From contig NZ_JBBPEV010000005.1 in the NCBI RefSeq assembly GCF_038069945.1, forward strand, positions 1-64,000: 64,000 nt of DNA. The letters run 5' to 3'. The notes below the pieces were generated by a model. The model was not told the DNA's origin. It did no database searches and saw only the letters and a list, made by a program, of their open reading frames with translations. The translations under genes and the position numbers were made by a program. The stretch is from Aquabacterium sp. A3 (GTDB lineage: Bacteria > Pseudomonadota > Gammaproteobacteria > Burkholderiales > Burkholderiaceae_C). Below, piece after piece: positions 23,299 to 31,601 of this stretch. Within the stretch, counting starts at the first letter, position 1; each line of letters starts with the position of its first letter.

Positions 23299-24528
23299 TT
23301 AAGTCATGACCGCCCCCGGCAAGGCCGGCATCTCTTCTGCGCTCACCCAAAGCCAGGGTGAACCGGCGGAAGTTCGCAGGGTCCGCTCTTTTTCCGCCCG
23401 TTCCTTGGGAGGCATGAAGGCGCTGATGACGTGCAAAGGCAGCGGCAAGGGTCCAGCGTCCAAGAGCAAAGCATTGGGAAATGCAGCGGCGCTCCTGGCG
23501 TCGTAACGCAGTGGTTTGACAAAGCGTCGGCCCTGAGAGACGAGCGCATGCACCAGCGGCAACTCATGCACACCCTCCACCGGGATCCAGTGCTCGCTGG
23601 TCAACATCAAACTGGCCGCATCAATTTCGTAGGTGTGCTCACGGCGAGCTCGGATCAGCGCCGCCAGCATCAAACGCACCTTGTGTCCGCTGTCGGCGTC
23701 ACGGGCTTCAAACAATGGAGCGAAGACCCGCTCAATGCGCTCCCAGGTCTTGGTGCCCACCAGCAGGGGTGCATCGGGCATGTGCTTGATCCAGACACGC
23801 CGCCCCAGGGCCGTTACCTCGCTGACCTTGAATTCGCCGATGACCACCGCCAGAGGGCTTTGCCCTTCATGCGGATGCAAGACCGCCAGCTTGTTGCGAC
23901 GGCGCTGAGCTACCTCGAATTTGCTGGCTTCGCTGAAGGGTTCGGGCACGTACAAACGCTCGCTCAGCCCAACACCCTTGACCATCACGTCCTCGGCCGC
24001 ATTCATCAGGTATTTGTGCAGGACACCTTGATTGCGCTTGCCCTCCATGGCCGGGCTCCATCGGTTGAAGCCCGCCCGCTCGAAAAGGAAGTGCATCAGG
24101 GCATGCAGGCTCATGCGTCGCCTGGGTGCCTCCACCTCGGTCACCTCATGTGGTTCACCTCGCACCAAACTTCGCCCCACCGTGCGCACCCACGGAAAGT
24201 CCACACGCAGTTGAATCTGCCCAGGCACCGTCTCCAGAACAGCCTCGCCCACCAACTCGCCCAGACCTGATTGTTGCCACTCTGGCTCGAAGGATGGGCA
24301 CGATGGGTGATGCCGACACCCGGTTTCCGGCATGCGCTTGACAACGAACTGACGGTGCCGCGCGACGTACATCTCCACACCACCAGGAACACACAGACAT
24401 CGGGGACGTTCGGGGGTCTCGTACACGTGAGCCAGCAGATCCTGCATGTCTGGCGCACTTGCATCCACCACCCGCCCTTTGATGGAAAAGCGCTGACTGT
24501 CGCCTTCAGCGCCTTGACGGGTGGGCAT
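23299..24528 (-). CDS. DUF1173 family protein of the conjugative element
   Basis: About 409 residues matching the DUF1173 family, found on ICEs and conjugative plasmids. Features include an early CLCVPGGVEMYVARH segment, a cysteine/histidine pair GCRHHPSC, and a conserved middle with HALMHFLFERAGFNRW. There is no signal peptide and no membrane segment. Function is unknown. It directly follows the integrase-like gene: a GTG at 24537 would overlap that stop, while the ATG at 24528 is the cautious choice. It is the leftmost gene I assign to the transfer element. Confidence 0.75.
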   Translation of the reverse strand: MPTRQGAEGDSQRFSIKGRVVDASAPDMQDLLAHVYETPERPRCLCVPGGVEMYVARHRQFVVKRMPETGCRHHPSCPSFEPEWQQSGLGELVGEAVLETVPGQIQLRVDFPWVRTVGRSLVRGEPHEVTEVEAPRRRMSLHALMHFLFERAGFNRWSPAMEGKRNQGVLHKYLMNAAEDVMVKGVGLSERLYVPEPFSEASKFEVAQRRRNKLAVLHPHEGQSPLAVVIGEFKVSEVTALGRRVWIKHMPDAPLLVGTKTWERIERVFAPLFEARDADSGHKVRLMLAALIRARREHTYEIDAASLMLTSEHWIPVEGVHELPLVHALVSQGRRFVKPLRYDARSAAAFPNALLLDAGPLPLPLHVISAFMPPKERAEKERTLRTSAGSPWLWVSAEEMPALPGAVMT

Positions 24529-24533
24529 GGTGT

Positions 24534-25475
24534 TCACACCAGTTCATCGAGCAGTTGCTCGATGGTCGGCTTGTGGCGAGCCAGCAGTTCGCGCACCGCA
24601 CTGCGTTCGCTGATGCCCAGGATCAGGCCGACATCGTCCTCATCAGCGCCACGCTCATAGAGGCGTGCCACGACGGTGCGACGCACAGACAGCGCCGTCA
24701 CGCCTTTCATCTCGGCATAGCGAAACAGCTTGCGATAGGTCTCCAGGATCGGTCGACACAAGAACCGTCGCTGACCAGGCGCACCATAGGGTGTGATCTT
24801 GAACCCCTCTCCTGCTGTAGACAGGAACAAGCGGCTATCTGGATCAAGCCCTCTGTAAGCACCATCCCGTCCCAAGCCCAGCCCGAGCCTCAGGCGCTCT
24901 TCCAAGTAGTTTGAAAGCGATTCGTCCAGCCTCGTGCTGGCGAAGTGCAATGGGCGGGCCTTTCCAGTGATGGCCACCTCGGCACGCATTTGAGAGTGGC
25001 GCCGAACGCTGCCATCGGAGCTCAGGTAGTCCCTCACTTCGAGGCGGGCGATTTCCAGGGGACGTGCGCCCGTGGCAAACAGGAGATAGAACAGCGACAG
25101 GTCATGCCAGGCCCGATTGCTGCGCCCCTTGATGCGCTTGCCTGCCTGGATGATCTCGTCCATGGAGACGATGCGGCTTGAACGATGTTCGACCGTCTTT
25201 CTCGGATCGAAATCCTCCAAGGCCGTCAGGATGGCATCGCGGTGCAGGCGCAAGCGTCTGACGAATGCAGCGCCATCTTCATTCAAGCCATCGATGTCGG
25301 CCACTTGGCTCAACTGCACCGCAATGGCTTTGATGCGCCGCTCAACCGCCGTGCGTGACACGCCAAACCGCGCGGCCACGGCCTCATAGGTGTCGCCATC
25401 GATGACCTCCTTGAGCATCCTGATCGAATGGGCAACGGTGCCCCCGTCTGGTTCCAGTTCTGGTGCGCATGACAT
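24534..25475 (-). CDS. tyrosine-recombinase-like protein with degenerate active site
   Basis: A 313-residue protein. Residues about 28-50 form a helix-turn-helix-like segment (YEAVAARFGVSRTAVERRIK). The rest resembles the catalytic domain of phage integrases: GARPLEI keeps the first Arg (138), Lys172 lies in a beta-turn, and SVRRT keeps the second Arg. The His of the HxxR box is not seen, the second His (LGHxx) reads LGIS, and no tyrosine occurs after residue 273, where the nucleophile should be. Recombination therefore looks unlikely and a DNA-binding role more so. The ATG at 25475 has GGAGAGG; an upstream GTG at 25508 does not. Confidence 0.7.
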   Translation of the reverse strand: MSCAPELEPDGGTVAHSIRMLKEVIDGDTYEAVAARFGVSRTAVERRIKAIAVQLSQVADIDGLNEDGAAFVRRLRLHRDAILTALEDFDPRKTVEHRSSRIVSMDEIIQAGKRIKGRSNRAWHDLSLFYLLFATGARPLEIARLEVRDYLSSDGSVRRHSQMRAEVAITGKARPLHFASTRLDESLSNYLEERLRLGLGLGRDGAYRGLDPDSRLFLSTAGEGFKITPYGAPGQRRFLCRPILETYRKLFRYAEMKGVTALSVRRTVVARLYERGADEDDVGLILGISERSAVRELLARHKPTIEQLLDELV

Positions 25476-25529
25476 GACCCTCTCCCTGCTTTGTTTACTT
25501 GTCCTCACGCTGCCAAAGCGCCTTCATGC

Positions 25530-25790
25530 TCAACCCTGATCGCAATTTTCACCAGTCGAAATCGCCGGTGAAGGCGGGGGGGTTTCGGCATCAGGCAGAT
25601 CTGCTTTGGCGTGGACAAAAGCCACGTGAAAACACCCAGAAGCAAGCAAGTTCCGTGGCACCGCCCCGCATGGGCTGAGGCACACTTCCCATGCATTGGC
25701 GTGTGCCAAGGCCCCTGCGCGCTCAATGTCGGGGCAAGGCATGCCAAGCAAGGTGCATGGCAAGGGGGTGGGCTCTGCAAGCGTGAACAT
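25530..25790 (-). CDS. hypothetical small protein
   Basis: An 86-residue open frame in the gap between the AlpA regulator and the integrase-like gene, same strand. Its middle (HANAWEVCLSPCGAVPRNLLA) has protein-like composition and codon use, but the ribosome site is weak. No family is recognised. A second, overlapping frame also exists here, so coding status is uncertain. The same stretch contains a motif shared with the upstream region of the gene at 26438-27193. Confidence 0.35.
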   Translation of the reverse strand: MFTLAEPTPLPCTLLGMPCPDIERAGALAHANAWEVCLSPCGAVPRNLLASGCFHVAFVHAKADLPDAETPPPSPAISTGENCDQG

Positions 25791-25808
25791 TGGCTTCAGC
25801 AAGGGGCG

Positions 25809-26063
25809 TCAGGCACGGCTACTCTGTTCAGCGATCCATTGCCTGATGTCCTCCACCCGCCAGACGGTCACGCGCACCGACAGCTTGACGGGTTCAGGAA
25901 AGGTGCGCGTCTGCACGCGCCGCCACAGTGTGGACTTGGAGATGGGAACAAATTGCAGAACCTGTGCCTGTCGGAGAAAGCCAACTTGCGGCAATGATGG
26001 CGCCGCAACAGCATGGACAGGTGCCGCGGGCACGACAACGGCACCCCGGTTGGGTTTAGGCAT
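25809..26063 (-). CDS. AlpA-family DNA-binding regulator
   Basis: An 84-residue protein whose C-terminal two thirds is an AlpA/MerR-like winged helix-turn-helix: QVGFLRQAQVLQFVPISKSTLWRRVQ, then FPEPVKLSVRVTVWRVEDIRQWI. The N-terminus is a Pro/Ala-rich extension. AlpA-type proteins regulate integrase or excision genes on prophages and ICEs. It lies upstream of the integrase-like and DUF1173 genes on the same strand, so it may belong to their transcript. Confidence 0.85.
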   Translation of the reverse strand: MPKPNRGAVVVPAAPVHAVAAPSLPQVGFLRQAQVLQFVPISKSTLWRRVQTRTFPEPVKLSVRVTVWRVEDIRQWIAEQSSRA

Positions 26064-26437
26064 GATCTGGCCTCTTCACGGCGAATGCCGATGGAAGACA
26101 TGACCTGCTCTGTAGCGGCGGCGCTAGGTCAGGGTTTGCGCATGCCGATAGGGACGCACGACTCCGGCATCACATCGGCGGCGTCCCGGTCGCACGGTGT
26201 GGTTGTGAGCAACTCCAAGTACATAGTGCCTCGTCAACGGGATGGCTCAGCGCAACGTGGACAGGCACAGGCAGGCAGGTATCGACTGCGACGGTGGCGC
26301 AACATGCGTCCCGATGTCACCTTAGCGGACGACATGGGACGCCTCAAGCAAGAACGGCTTGTGCTCCTCGAAATCGTCCGTGAAGTCGGCCCCTTGCGCG
26401 TGGCGCTTGCCAGCATCAACCAGGTCGCGTTGAGTAG
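26064..26437. other. gap without a confident gene
   Basis: This 374-base stretch lies between the AlpA regulator and the gene at 26438-27193, which are co-oriented. Small frames on both strands lack ribosome sites and recognisable domains. It probably carries the AlpA promoter, but no pair of -35/-10 boxes stood out. Confidence 0.4.
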
Positions 26438-27193
26438 CTACTTGACGACAACAGCAGCATCCACAGGCTCCATGGTGTCCGTGGCTGACGAAACACTTGC
26501 ATCATCGCCGGTCGCTTCCAGCTCCTGAGCAAGCACACCAGATGCTTGAACATTTGCTGCTGGGGCTGGCACAGACTCGGGACCGCCCTCACCCCGTTCA
26601 CCCATGGCATTCATGCGGCGCCTCAGGCCAGTGGCCAGATTGCGAGCCCCGTTGGCCACGTCGCGCACCTGACGCTTGAGGCTGGCGCGCTGGATGTCCA
26701 CCGCCTGCGCAGTGATCACCTCATGGATCTCCAGCGTCTGGAGCAGTGGCATCAACTGGTCCAGCTTACCTAGGACCTCTAGGAAGCGACGCCCAAACGA
26801 AGACAGCACACTGACGTCCACCGACAGGGCCACGGTGTCATACGTCGCCACACTTGTGATGCCATGGGCCTTGAACAAGGCTTCTGCGCCATCGATGGCA
26901 CTGTTCAAGCTCTCGTTGACCGCGTCAAGCTTCGCCCGAACGCTGGCCTCCACCTTGACGATGTCATCGTGATCCAGACGGGTGCGTGCGATCACCGAGA
27001 TGAAGTGCATGTTGAGTTGCAAGGTGTTGAACAGGCGAACAAAGAAGCGCTTGCCCTCCGCGCTGGTGAAGCGCGTGGGCATCTTCACACTGGCCGCTTC
27101 GATGCGCCTGAAATCTGCTTTGCTTTCTTTGGCCAGGATCCGGTCGTTGACCCCGCCCTGGTCCATCTTGACGATCTGGTGAATATCAGACAT
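26438..27193 (-). CDS. element-backbone protein, DUF1845-like
   Basis: A 251-residue soluble protein. It has a helical centre (FVRLFNTLQLNMHFISVIARTR, then DIVKVEASVRAKLDAV) and a C-terminal acidic, low-complexity tail. The arrangement resembles DUF1845-type proteins of ICEs and conjugative plasmids, but the match is from memory and moderate. The ATG at 27193 has GGGAG at good spacing; a longer frame to 27271 lacks this. It is transcribed away from the primase gene group, and its upstream region shares a motif with that of the integrase-like gene. Confidence 0.55.
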   Translation of the reverse strand: MSDIHQIVKMDQGGVNDRILAKESKADFRRIEAASVKMPTRFTSAEGKRFFVRLFNTLQLNMHFISVIARTRLDHDDIVKVEASVRAKLDAVNESLNSAIDGAEALFKAHGITSVATYDTVALSVDVSVLSSFGRRFLEVLGKLDQLMPLLQTLEIHEVITAQAVDIQRASLKRQVRDVANGARNLATGLRRRMNAMGERGEGGPESVPAPAANVQASGVLAQELEATGDDASVSSATDTMEPVDAAVVVK

Positions 27194-27685
27194 GTCGCGC
27201 TCCCGTGACTGGCGTGCTCGCCACCATCTTGCGAACCGCGTTCGTGCATCACCACCGGGAATCATCGGCAATTGAAGGCCCTTTCGGCATCAGCCCCCGT
27301 TTTGGCATGGAACCATCTTGACCATCCTCATGGCAAGGCACTACCTTGCTGATACGCGGCAGCTGGCCCTGCATTCAAACAAGGCAAGCCCTGGAGTTCA
27401 CATCAAACCCTTGACGGTCACCACCGTCCCGATGCCATCGAAGCGACTTTCGTGGTGAGTGCACGCGCGCGCTAACGCGGCATGCGCGCTCTCACCCCGA
27501 AAGCCTTCTTCGATCGGTAGCTGGCACACCGATCCGAACGGGCTCACCACCCGATCAAGCCAGCCCTGGAGTCTCTTCATCGCCATCGGCAGTGCGTCAA
27601 AACACCTTGCCGACTGTTCATCACCCTGTGGGGCATTGCCCCCTCAGTGGTGCGCCGTGCCTCCCTATTTCACATGGAGGCCACG
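27194..27685. other. divergent intergenic region
   Basis: About 490 bases between divergent genes. It contains the motif TTTCGGCATCAG plus TTTGGCATGGA at 27282-27311 (also near 25583), a copy of CATGGCAAGG at 27329-27338, and a small uncertain minus-strand frame at 27398-27586. Promoters for both flanking genes are expected here but were not resolved. Confidence 0.4.
27398..27586 (-). CDS. uncertain small protein
   Basis: A 62-residue frame with plausible composition (WLDRVVSPFGSVCQLPIEEGF) inside the divergent intergenic region. No good ribosome site or family is seen. It is listed only so that the region is not read as empty. Confidence 0.25.
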   Translation of the reverse strand: MAMKRLQGWLDRVVSPFGSVCQLPIEEGFRGESAHAALARACTHHESRFDGIGTVVTVKGLM

Positions 27686-28228
27686 ATGCTGCACACGAGC
27701 ACATCTCTGGTTCACCCCCCAGCTGCCTTGAATGGCTTCATGGGGGCGACGCAGTCCGTTTTTCCGGATCAATCGCCACACCCACTGTCGCTGGACGATC
27801 CGCCCGACCGCATCGACTGGAGCGAGGAGGACATCGTCTTCCTGCACTGGCGCTTGCTGCAGGAGATCAACCAGTTGTCTGACCCGGCCACGCCGCTGGA
27901 AGACAAGTTCGACACCCTGCGCTGGGTGTTCACCGAGCGGGACAAGGACCAACAGCCCTTCTCGTTCGTGAACTGCCTGCGTGTCGTGGGATGCAGCCCG
28001 CTGTCGCCCATCGCGTACTGCGGCCTCGTGGATGCGCAAGACATCCGCGACCACATCCGCAACAAGCTCAAGGTCTGGCTGTCTGACTCGCTTGCCCGAT
28101 ACCCGCAATGGGTTCGCGATGCCATCGCCAACAACCCCCAGTGGGTTGAGGCCCGCTTGGCCAGGAATCCGCAATGGATCAATGAACAGCTCAAGCAGAT
28201 GTCCGAGCAGGGTGACCTGTTCACCTGA
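27686..28228 (+). CDS. unknown protein with 11-residue PQW repeats
   Basis: A 180-residue soluble protein of no named family. The C-terminus holds three back-to-back repeats of 11 residues, each beginning PQW (140-150, 151-161, 162-172: PQWVRDAIANN, PQWVEARLARN, PQWINEQLKQM), likely a helical repeat. The centre is acidic and Trp-rich (RIDWSEEDIVFLHWRLLQE). GGAGG precedes the ATG at 27686 at good spacing; other in-frame starts at 27647 and 27674 lack it. It heads a plus-strand run with the next two genes and is probably an element-specific accessory protein. Confidence 0.7.
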   Translation: MLHTSTSLVHPPAALNGFMGATQSVFPDQSPHPLSLDDPPDRIDWSEEDIVFLHWRLLQEINQLSDPATPLEDKFDTLRWVFTERDKDQQPFSFVNCLRVVGCSPLSPIAYCGLVDAQDIRDHIRNKLKVWLSDSLARYPQWVRDAIANNPQWVEARLARNPQWINEQLKQMSEQGDLFT

Positions 28229-28305
28229 TCCCAACAGCCCCAAACAACGCCAAGGCCAGATCGTTCCGATCGGCCCTGGCCCTCACCTCACACACGGAGA
28301 GCCCT

Positions 28306-28623
28306 ATGCACAAACAAGCATACGCCCATGGCCACCGCATTCCGATGCTGATGGTCGATGAGCCCCAGGACATCGAGTTCCTGGTCAAGGAAAGTGAAGT
28401 CCTGACCGGCCAGGCCGGCCGCATCTTTGTCATCGCCGGTGCCGACTGGCTGACCTACCGCGTGCTGTGGAGCCAGGCAGGTTTCAAGGTCGAACGCCTG
28501 GACGACAAAGGCCAGGTCTTGCACACCCAGCACCAACTGCCCTGGGAGTTCGTCGAGCACAGCGTGATCGAAGCACTGCAGGCGGGCCAGTTGTTCACCC
28601 CATCGGTTCGCCATCGCGGCTGA
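28306..28623 (+). CDS. element-specific hypothetical protein
   Basis: A 105-residue soluble protein with GGAGAG before its ATG. It has an alternating alpha/beta look (IPMLMVDEPQDIEFLVKE ... RIFVIAGADWLTYRVLW) and no cysteines, membrane segments or signal peptide. No family is recognised. It sits 47 bases before the primase gene in the same direction, so it is probably part of the same transcript. Confidence 0.65.
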   Translation: MHKQAYAHGHRIPMLMVDEPQDIEFLVKESEVLTGQAGRIFVIAGADWLTYRVLWSQAGFKVERLDDKGQVLHTQHQLPWEFVEHSVIEALQAGQLFTPSVRHRG

Positions 28624-28670
28624 CCGCTGCTCTATCCCCTGCAGAGCATGTCATCAACACGGAGTTCAAC

Positions 28671-29681
28671 ATGAACAACCCCGAGTACGAAGCTCGCATT
28701 GAAGACGTCAAACGCCGAGCCCATGGTCGCTGGACTGAAATCCTTAGCAGCCTGGGCGTTGGCGAACACATTCTCAAGAAGCGCAACCAGCCCTGCCCGC
28801 TCTGTGGTGGCACGGACCGGTTTCAGTACACCGACAAGTTCGGTGAAGGCAACTACCACTGTCGCGCCTGTGGCGCAGGAGGTGGCTTCAAACTGCTGCA
28901 GGCCGTCACGGGCCTGGATTTCAACACCGCGCTCAAGGAAGTCGAACGCGTGGTGGGCGCCTCGCCCCCTGCCCCGCATGTGGCGTCACCGGAGCCTTCG
29001 GCCGAACGCATGAAGGCCCTGGCCAAGCGACTGTGGGAAGAAGCCACGCCCGTGACACCCGGCGATGAGGTGGACCGCTACCTGTCCGGTCGGCGGCTCG
29101 CCTTGGCCCACTACCCCAAGGTGCTGCGCCTGCATCCAGCGCTGGGCTACTACGAGAAAGACCCCACCTCGGGCAAGTCGCGCAAAGTGGCCGAATACGC
29201 CGCCATGCTGGCTTGCATCCAGGGCGCTGATGGTCACGCGGTCACGCTGCACCGCACGTATCTGAAAGATGGCCGCAAGGCCAATGTGAGCGATGCCAAA
29301 AAGGTTCTCTCCTCGGGCATCAATGGTGCTTCCGTGCGCTTGTTCGAACCCGAGCACGAACTGGCCATTGCCGAGGGCATCGAGACCGCCATGGCTGTGC
29401 ACCTGGCCACCGGCAAACCCGTGTGGGCAGGACTCAATGCCGGGAACCTGGAAAAGCTGTGGCTGCCCGACTCGGTGCAGAGCATCTGCATCTATGCCGA
29501 TAACGATGCCCAAGCGGACTTTGACGGCCAGATGTTTGCCTTTGCCCTGGCTCGGCGGCTGAAGAAGCAGGAGCACCAGAGCGGCCCCCGGCAAGTTCGG
29601 GTGCTCTTGCCCAAGATCCCGGGCACCGACTGGGCCGATGTGTGGCTGGCCAAGGCGGAACACGCCTCCCGAACCACGTAA
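28671..29681 (+). CDS. P4/TraC-type primase with zinc ribbon and Toprim domain
   Basis: A 336-residue primase. An N-terminal zinc ribbon has Cys42, Cys45, Cys64 and Cys67 (PCPLCGG ... YHCRACG), as in the P4 alpha and TraC-type families. A C-terminal Toprim domain shows the conserved Glu in IAEGIETAMA and the acidic cluster YADNDAQAD. There is no helicase domain, so it is a stand-alone primase, suited to priming the transferred strand in the recipient or to element replication. GGAG precedes the ATG at 28671; an upstream open frame into the previous gene is rejected. Confidence 0.85.
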   Translation: MNNPEYEARIEDVKRRAHGRWTEILSSLGVGEHILKKRNQPCPLCGGTDRFQYTDKFGEGNYHCRACGAGGGFKLLQAVTGLDFNTALKEVERVVGASPPAPHVASPEPSAERMKALAKRLWEEATPVTPGDEVDRYLSGRRLALAHYPKVLRLHPALGYYEKDPTSGKSRKVAEYAAMLACIQGADGHAVTLHRTYLKDGRKANVSDAKKVLSSGINGASVRLFEPEHELAIAEGIETAMAVHLATGKPVWAGLNAGNLEKLWLPDSVQSICIYADNDAQADFDGQMFAFALARRLKKQEHQSGPRQVRVLLPKIPGTDWADVWLAKAEHASRTT

Positions 29682-29814
29682 GTCATGTATCCCCACTGGT
29701 AGCTGTCAGACCAGGCCAAGCCACATGGCAAGGCAAAGACAGCCCTGGCGTTTTGTATGAGTGATTTGTAAGTTGGGCGCAGCCCTGGCCTGTGGTCAGT
29801 TTGCGCCCTGTGTG

Positions 29815-29832
29815 GATGGGTCAACACCCATC
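29815..29832. repeat. perfect inverted repeat
   Basis: GATGGGT and ACCCATC form 7-bp arms around CAAC in the 234-base gap before the DUF932 gene. No T-run follows, so it is an operator or RNA hairpin candidate rather than a terminator. Confidence 0.5.
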
Positions 29833-29847
29833 AGTCATCAACCCTGG

Positions 29848-29865
29848 CGGGGATGTGCATCCCCG
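29848..29865. repeat. perfect inverted repeat
   Basis: CGGGGATG and CATCCCCG form 8-bp arms around a 2-bp centre, 16 bases after the previous repeat and about 50 before the DUF932 start. The short centre favours a protein-binding site over an RNA loop. Confidence 0.5.
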
Positions 29866-29915
29866 CATGTGGGTCATGCCGTCTCCGCCATTTCTTTCCC
29901 GAACAGGAGCTTGAT

Positions 29916-30977
29916 ATGAGAAGCGGACGTTCCCTGGTGAGCCTGGCCCATGAACTTGAGCGCCAGTTGCAATCAAAGAAGGACCTGGTGGTCCCCTCGT
30001 CGCTGCTGCGGCACGACACCGATGACACAGGCGAGACCCGCCTCGTCATCGGCGAAGCCGGGGTCTCCACGCCCTATGGCGTCATGCCGCTGGCGCGCCG
30101 CCAGTTGGCTGACAAGCTGAAGATTCCCTATGCGTACTTCGAGCGCATGCGCTCCGAGCAGCCCGTCTTGCTGGACCGCAACGTGAACACCTGGCTGCAA
30201 AGCGACGATGATCGCCGCATGATTCGCACGCTGGATGGCAACGTCCGGGCCGTGCTGTCAGACCGCTATCGTCGCCTTGACAACTACGATCTGGCCGAAA
30301 GTGTGCTGCCCATCCTGCAGCAGTTGCCTGATGTGCGCTTCGAGTCGGTGGAACTCACCGACACGAGGATGTACATCAAGTGCATCACACCGCAATTGAA
30401 GGTCGAAATGGCGCCTGGCGACATCGTCCAGGCTGGCGTGGTCATCTCCAATTCGGAGGTGGGACAAGGCACGCTGTCGGTGCAGCCCTTGCTGTATCGA
30501 CTGGTGTGCCGCAATGGCCTGATTGCTTCAGACCGCTCCTTGCGCAAAACCCACGTCGGGCGGGCACTCGGATCTGACGAAAGCATCATGGTCTTCAAGG
30601 ACGACACCTTGCAGGCCGACGACAAGGCCTTCTTCCTGAAGGTTCGCGACGTGGTGCAGGCGGCCGTGTCTGAGGCAACGTTCATGCAGGCAGCGCAGAA
30701 GATGCAAAAGACCTTGCAGATTCACCTCGTCGGCAACCCCGTCAAGACGGTGGAAGTGCTGGCTCAGCGCTACACATTGAATGACGCCGAACGCGCCGGG
30801 GTGCTGCGACACCTGATCGCCGAAGGTGATCTGTCGGGGTATGGCCTGGTGAATGCCGTCACGCACTTCTCCCAGGAAGTTGAGGACTACGACCGTGCGA
30901 CCGAGTTCGAAGCCCTGGGCGGGAAGTTGATCGAACTGCCCGTCAAGGAATGGAAGGAGTTGGCGCAAGCCATCTGA
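29916..30977 (+). CDS. DUF932 family protein
   Basis: A 353-residue protein of the DUF932 (phage/plasmid-like) family, frequent on conjugative elements. Family-type segments include GVMPLARRQLADKLKIPYAYFERM, NVRAVLSDRYRRLDNYDLAE and LVCRNGLI. The role of the family is not settled. CAGGAG precedes the ATG at 29916. Two inverted repeats lie just upstream and a strong terminator just downstream, so it is probably a single-gene transcription unit or the end of one. Confidence 0.85.
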   Translation: MRSGRSLVSLAHELERQLQSKKDLVVPSSLLRHDTDDTGETRLVIGEAGVSTPYGVMPLARRQLADKLKIPYAYFERMRSEQPVLLDRNVNTWLQSDDDRRMIRTLDGNVRAVLSDRYRRLDNYDLAESVLPILQQLPDVRFESVELTDTRMYIKCITPQLKVEMAPGDIVQAGVVISNSEVGQGTLSVQPLLYRLVCRNGLIASDRSLRKTHVGRALGSDESIMVFKDDTLQADDKAFFLKVRDVVQAAVSEATFMQAAQKMQKTLQIHLVGNPVKTVEVLAQRYTLNDAERAGVLRHLIAEGDLSGYGLVNAVTHFSQEVEDYDRATEFEALGGKLIELPVKEWKELAQAI

Positions 30978-30997
30978 TCTCGGATCACAGTGATTCA

Positions 30998-31028
30998 CCA
31001 CCAGGGCCATGGCTCTGGTGGCTTTTTT
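30998..31028 (+). terminator. rho-independent terminator
   Basis: A 10-bp stem (CCACCAGGGC with GCTCTGGTGG, one G-U pair) and loop CATG are followed by C and six T residues, 20 bases after the DUF932 stop. Confidence 0.85.
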
Positions 31029-31134
31029 ATGTCGAAGCCAAGTTCAAAGCATCGCGCCCATTGACAGTGACAAATGCGGCAGGCAATGCGGGCTTTTGTC
31101 GATGGCAAACACACCATCCCCCCGCTCTCGGGCA

Positions 31135-31164
31135 TTGATTCCATTCGATGGTCATGAATATGCT
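31135..31164 (+). promoter_or_regulatory. candidate sigma-70 promoter of the flhDC-like genes
   Basis: TTGATT and TATGCT are 18 bases apart, leaving a leader of about 100 bases before the FlhD-like start. This fits, but such hexamers are common, so it is tentative. Confidence 0.4.
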
Positions 31165-31268
31165 GAGCCGACTCATTACTCCACACACACAACACCAAAG
31201 CAGTCACACCTCGCCGCAACACCTGGCCCATCTCGACTCACATCTGGGCACACCGACAGGAGAAGACC

Positions 31269-31589
31269 ATGAGCAGCATCCAGTTCACCGATGTGCAGTT
31301 GACCAATTTGTACCTGTTGCAAGCCATCCGGCTGGGCATCGCCCAAGATCGGGTATCGACATGCGGCAAGTTCGGGCTGGACGCCGCCCAAGCAGATTTC
31401 CTTGGTGCCATGAGCCAGGAACAGTTGTGGGCATTCGTCGATCAAATCGGCCAAAGCACCCTCTTCCCTCCACGCCAGGATTTGCTTGCCTTGCTCAAGG
31501 CGCCCGCGCCGCTTCAGGCATCACTGGCCGCCGTTCATGCGCCAAGGCCACGGCAACTCGCGCCCATGGTGCCCGCAAGCATGTCGTGA
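31269..31589 (+). CDS. FlhD-like transcriptional activator subunit
   Basis: A 106-residue protein. It lines up with the N-terminal half of FlhD: TNLYLLQAIRLGIAQDRVS matches the FlhD pattern SYLLLAQRLIVQDKAS, followed by a GLD...L segment. FlhD pairs with FlhC to form a heterohexameric activator. The FlhC-like partner is encoded 12 bases downstream. In SXT/R391 ICEs (SetD/SetC) and IncC plasmids (AcaD/AcaC) such pairs switch on transfer genes. AGGAG precedes the ATG. No flagellar genes are present, so a transfer-activator role is inferred. Confidence 0.75.
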   Translation: MSSIQFTDVQLTNLYLLQAIRLGIAQDRVSTCGKFGLDAAQADFLGAMSQEQLWAFVDQIGQSTLFPPRQDLLALLKAPAPLQASLAAVHAPRPRQLAPMVPASMS

Positions 31590-31601
31590 CCGGAGGGGAC
31601 C

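Noticed and set aside
26013..26528. 171-codon plus-strand open frame across the AlpA upstream gap
   Set aside because: It overlaps genes on the other strand at both ends and has no start signal or domain.
31061..31089. TTGACA as a -35 box for the FlhDC-like genes
   Set aside because: No acceptable -10 at 16-18 bases. The pair at 31135-31164 fits better.
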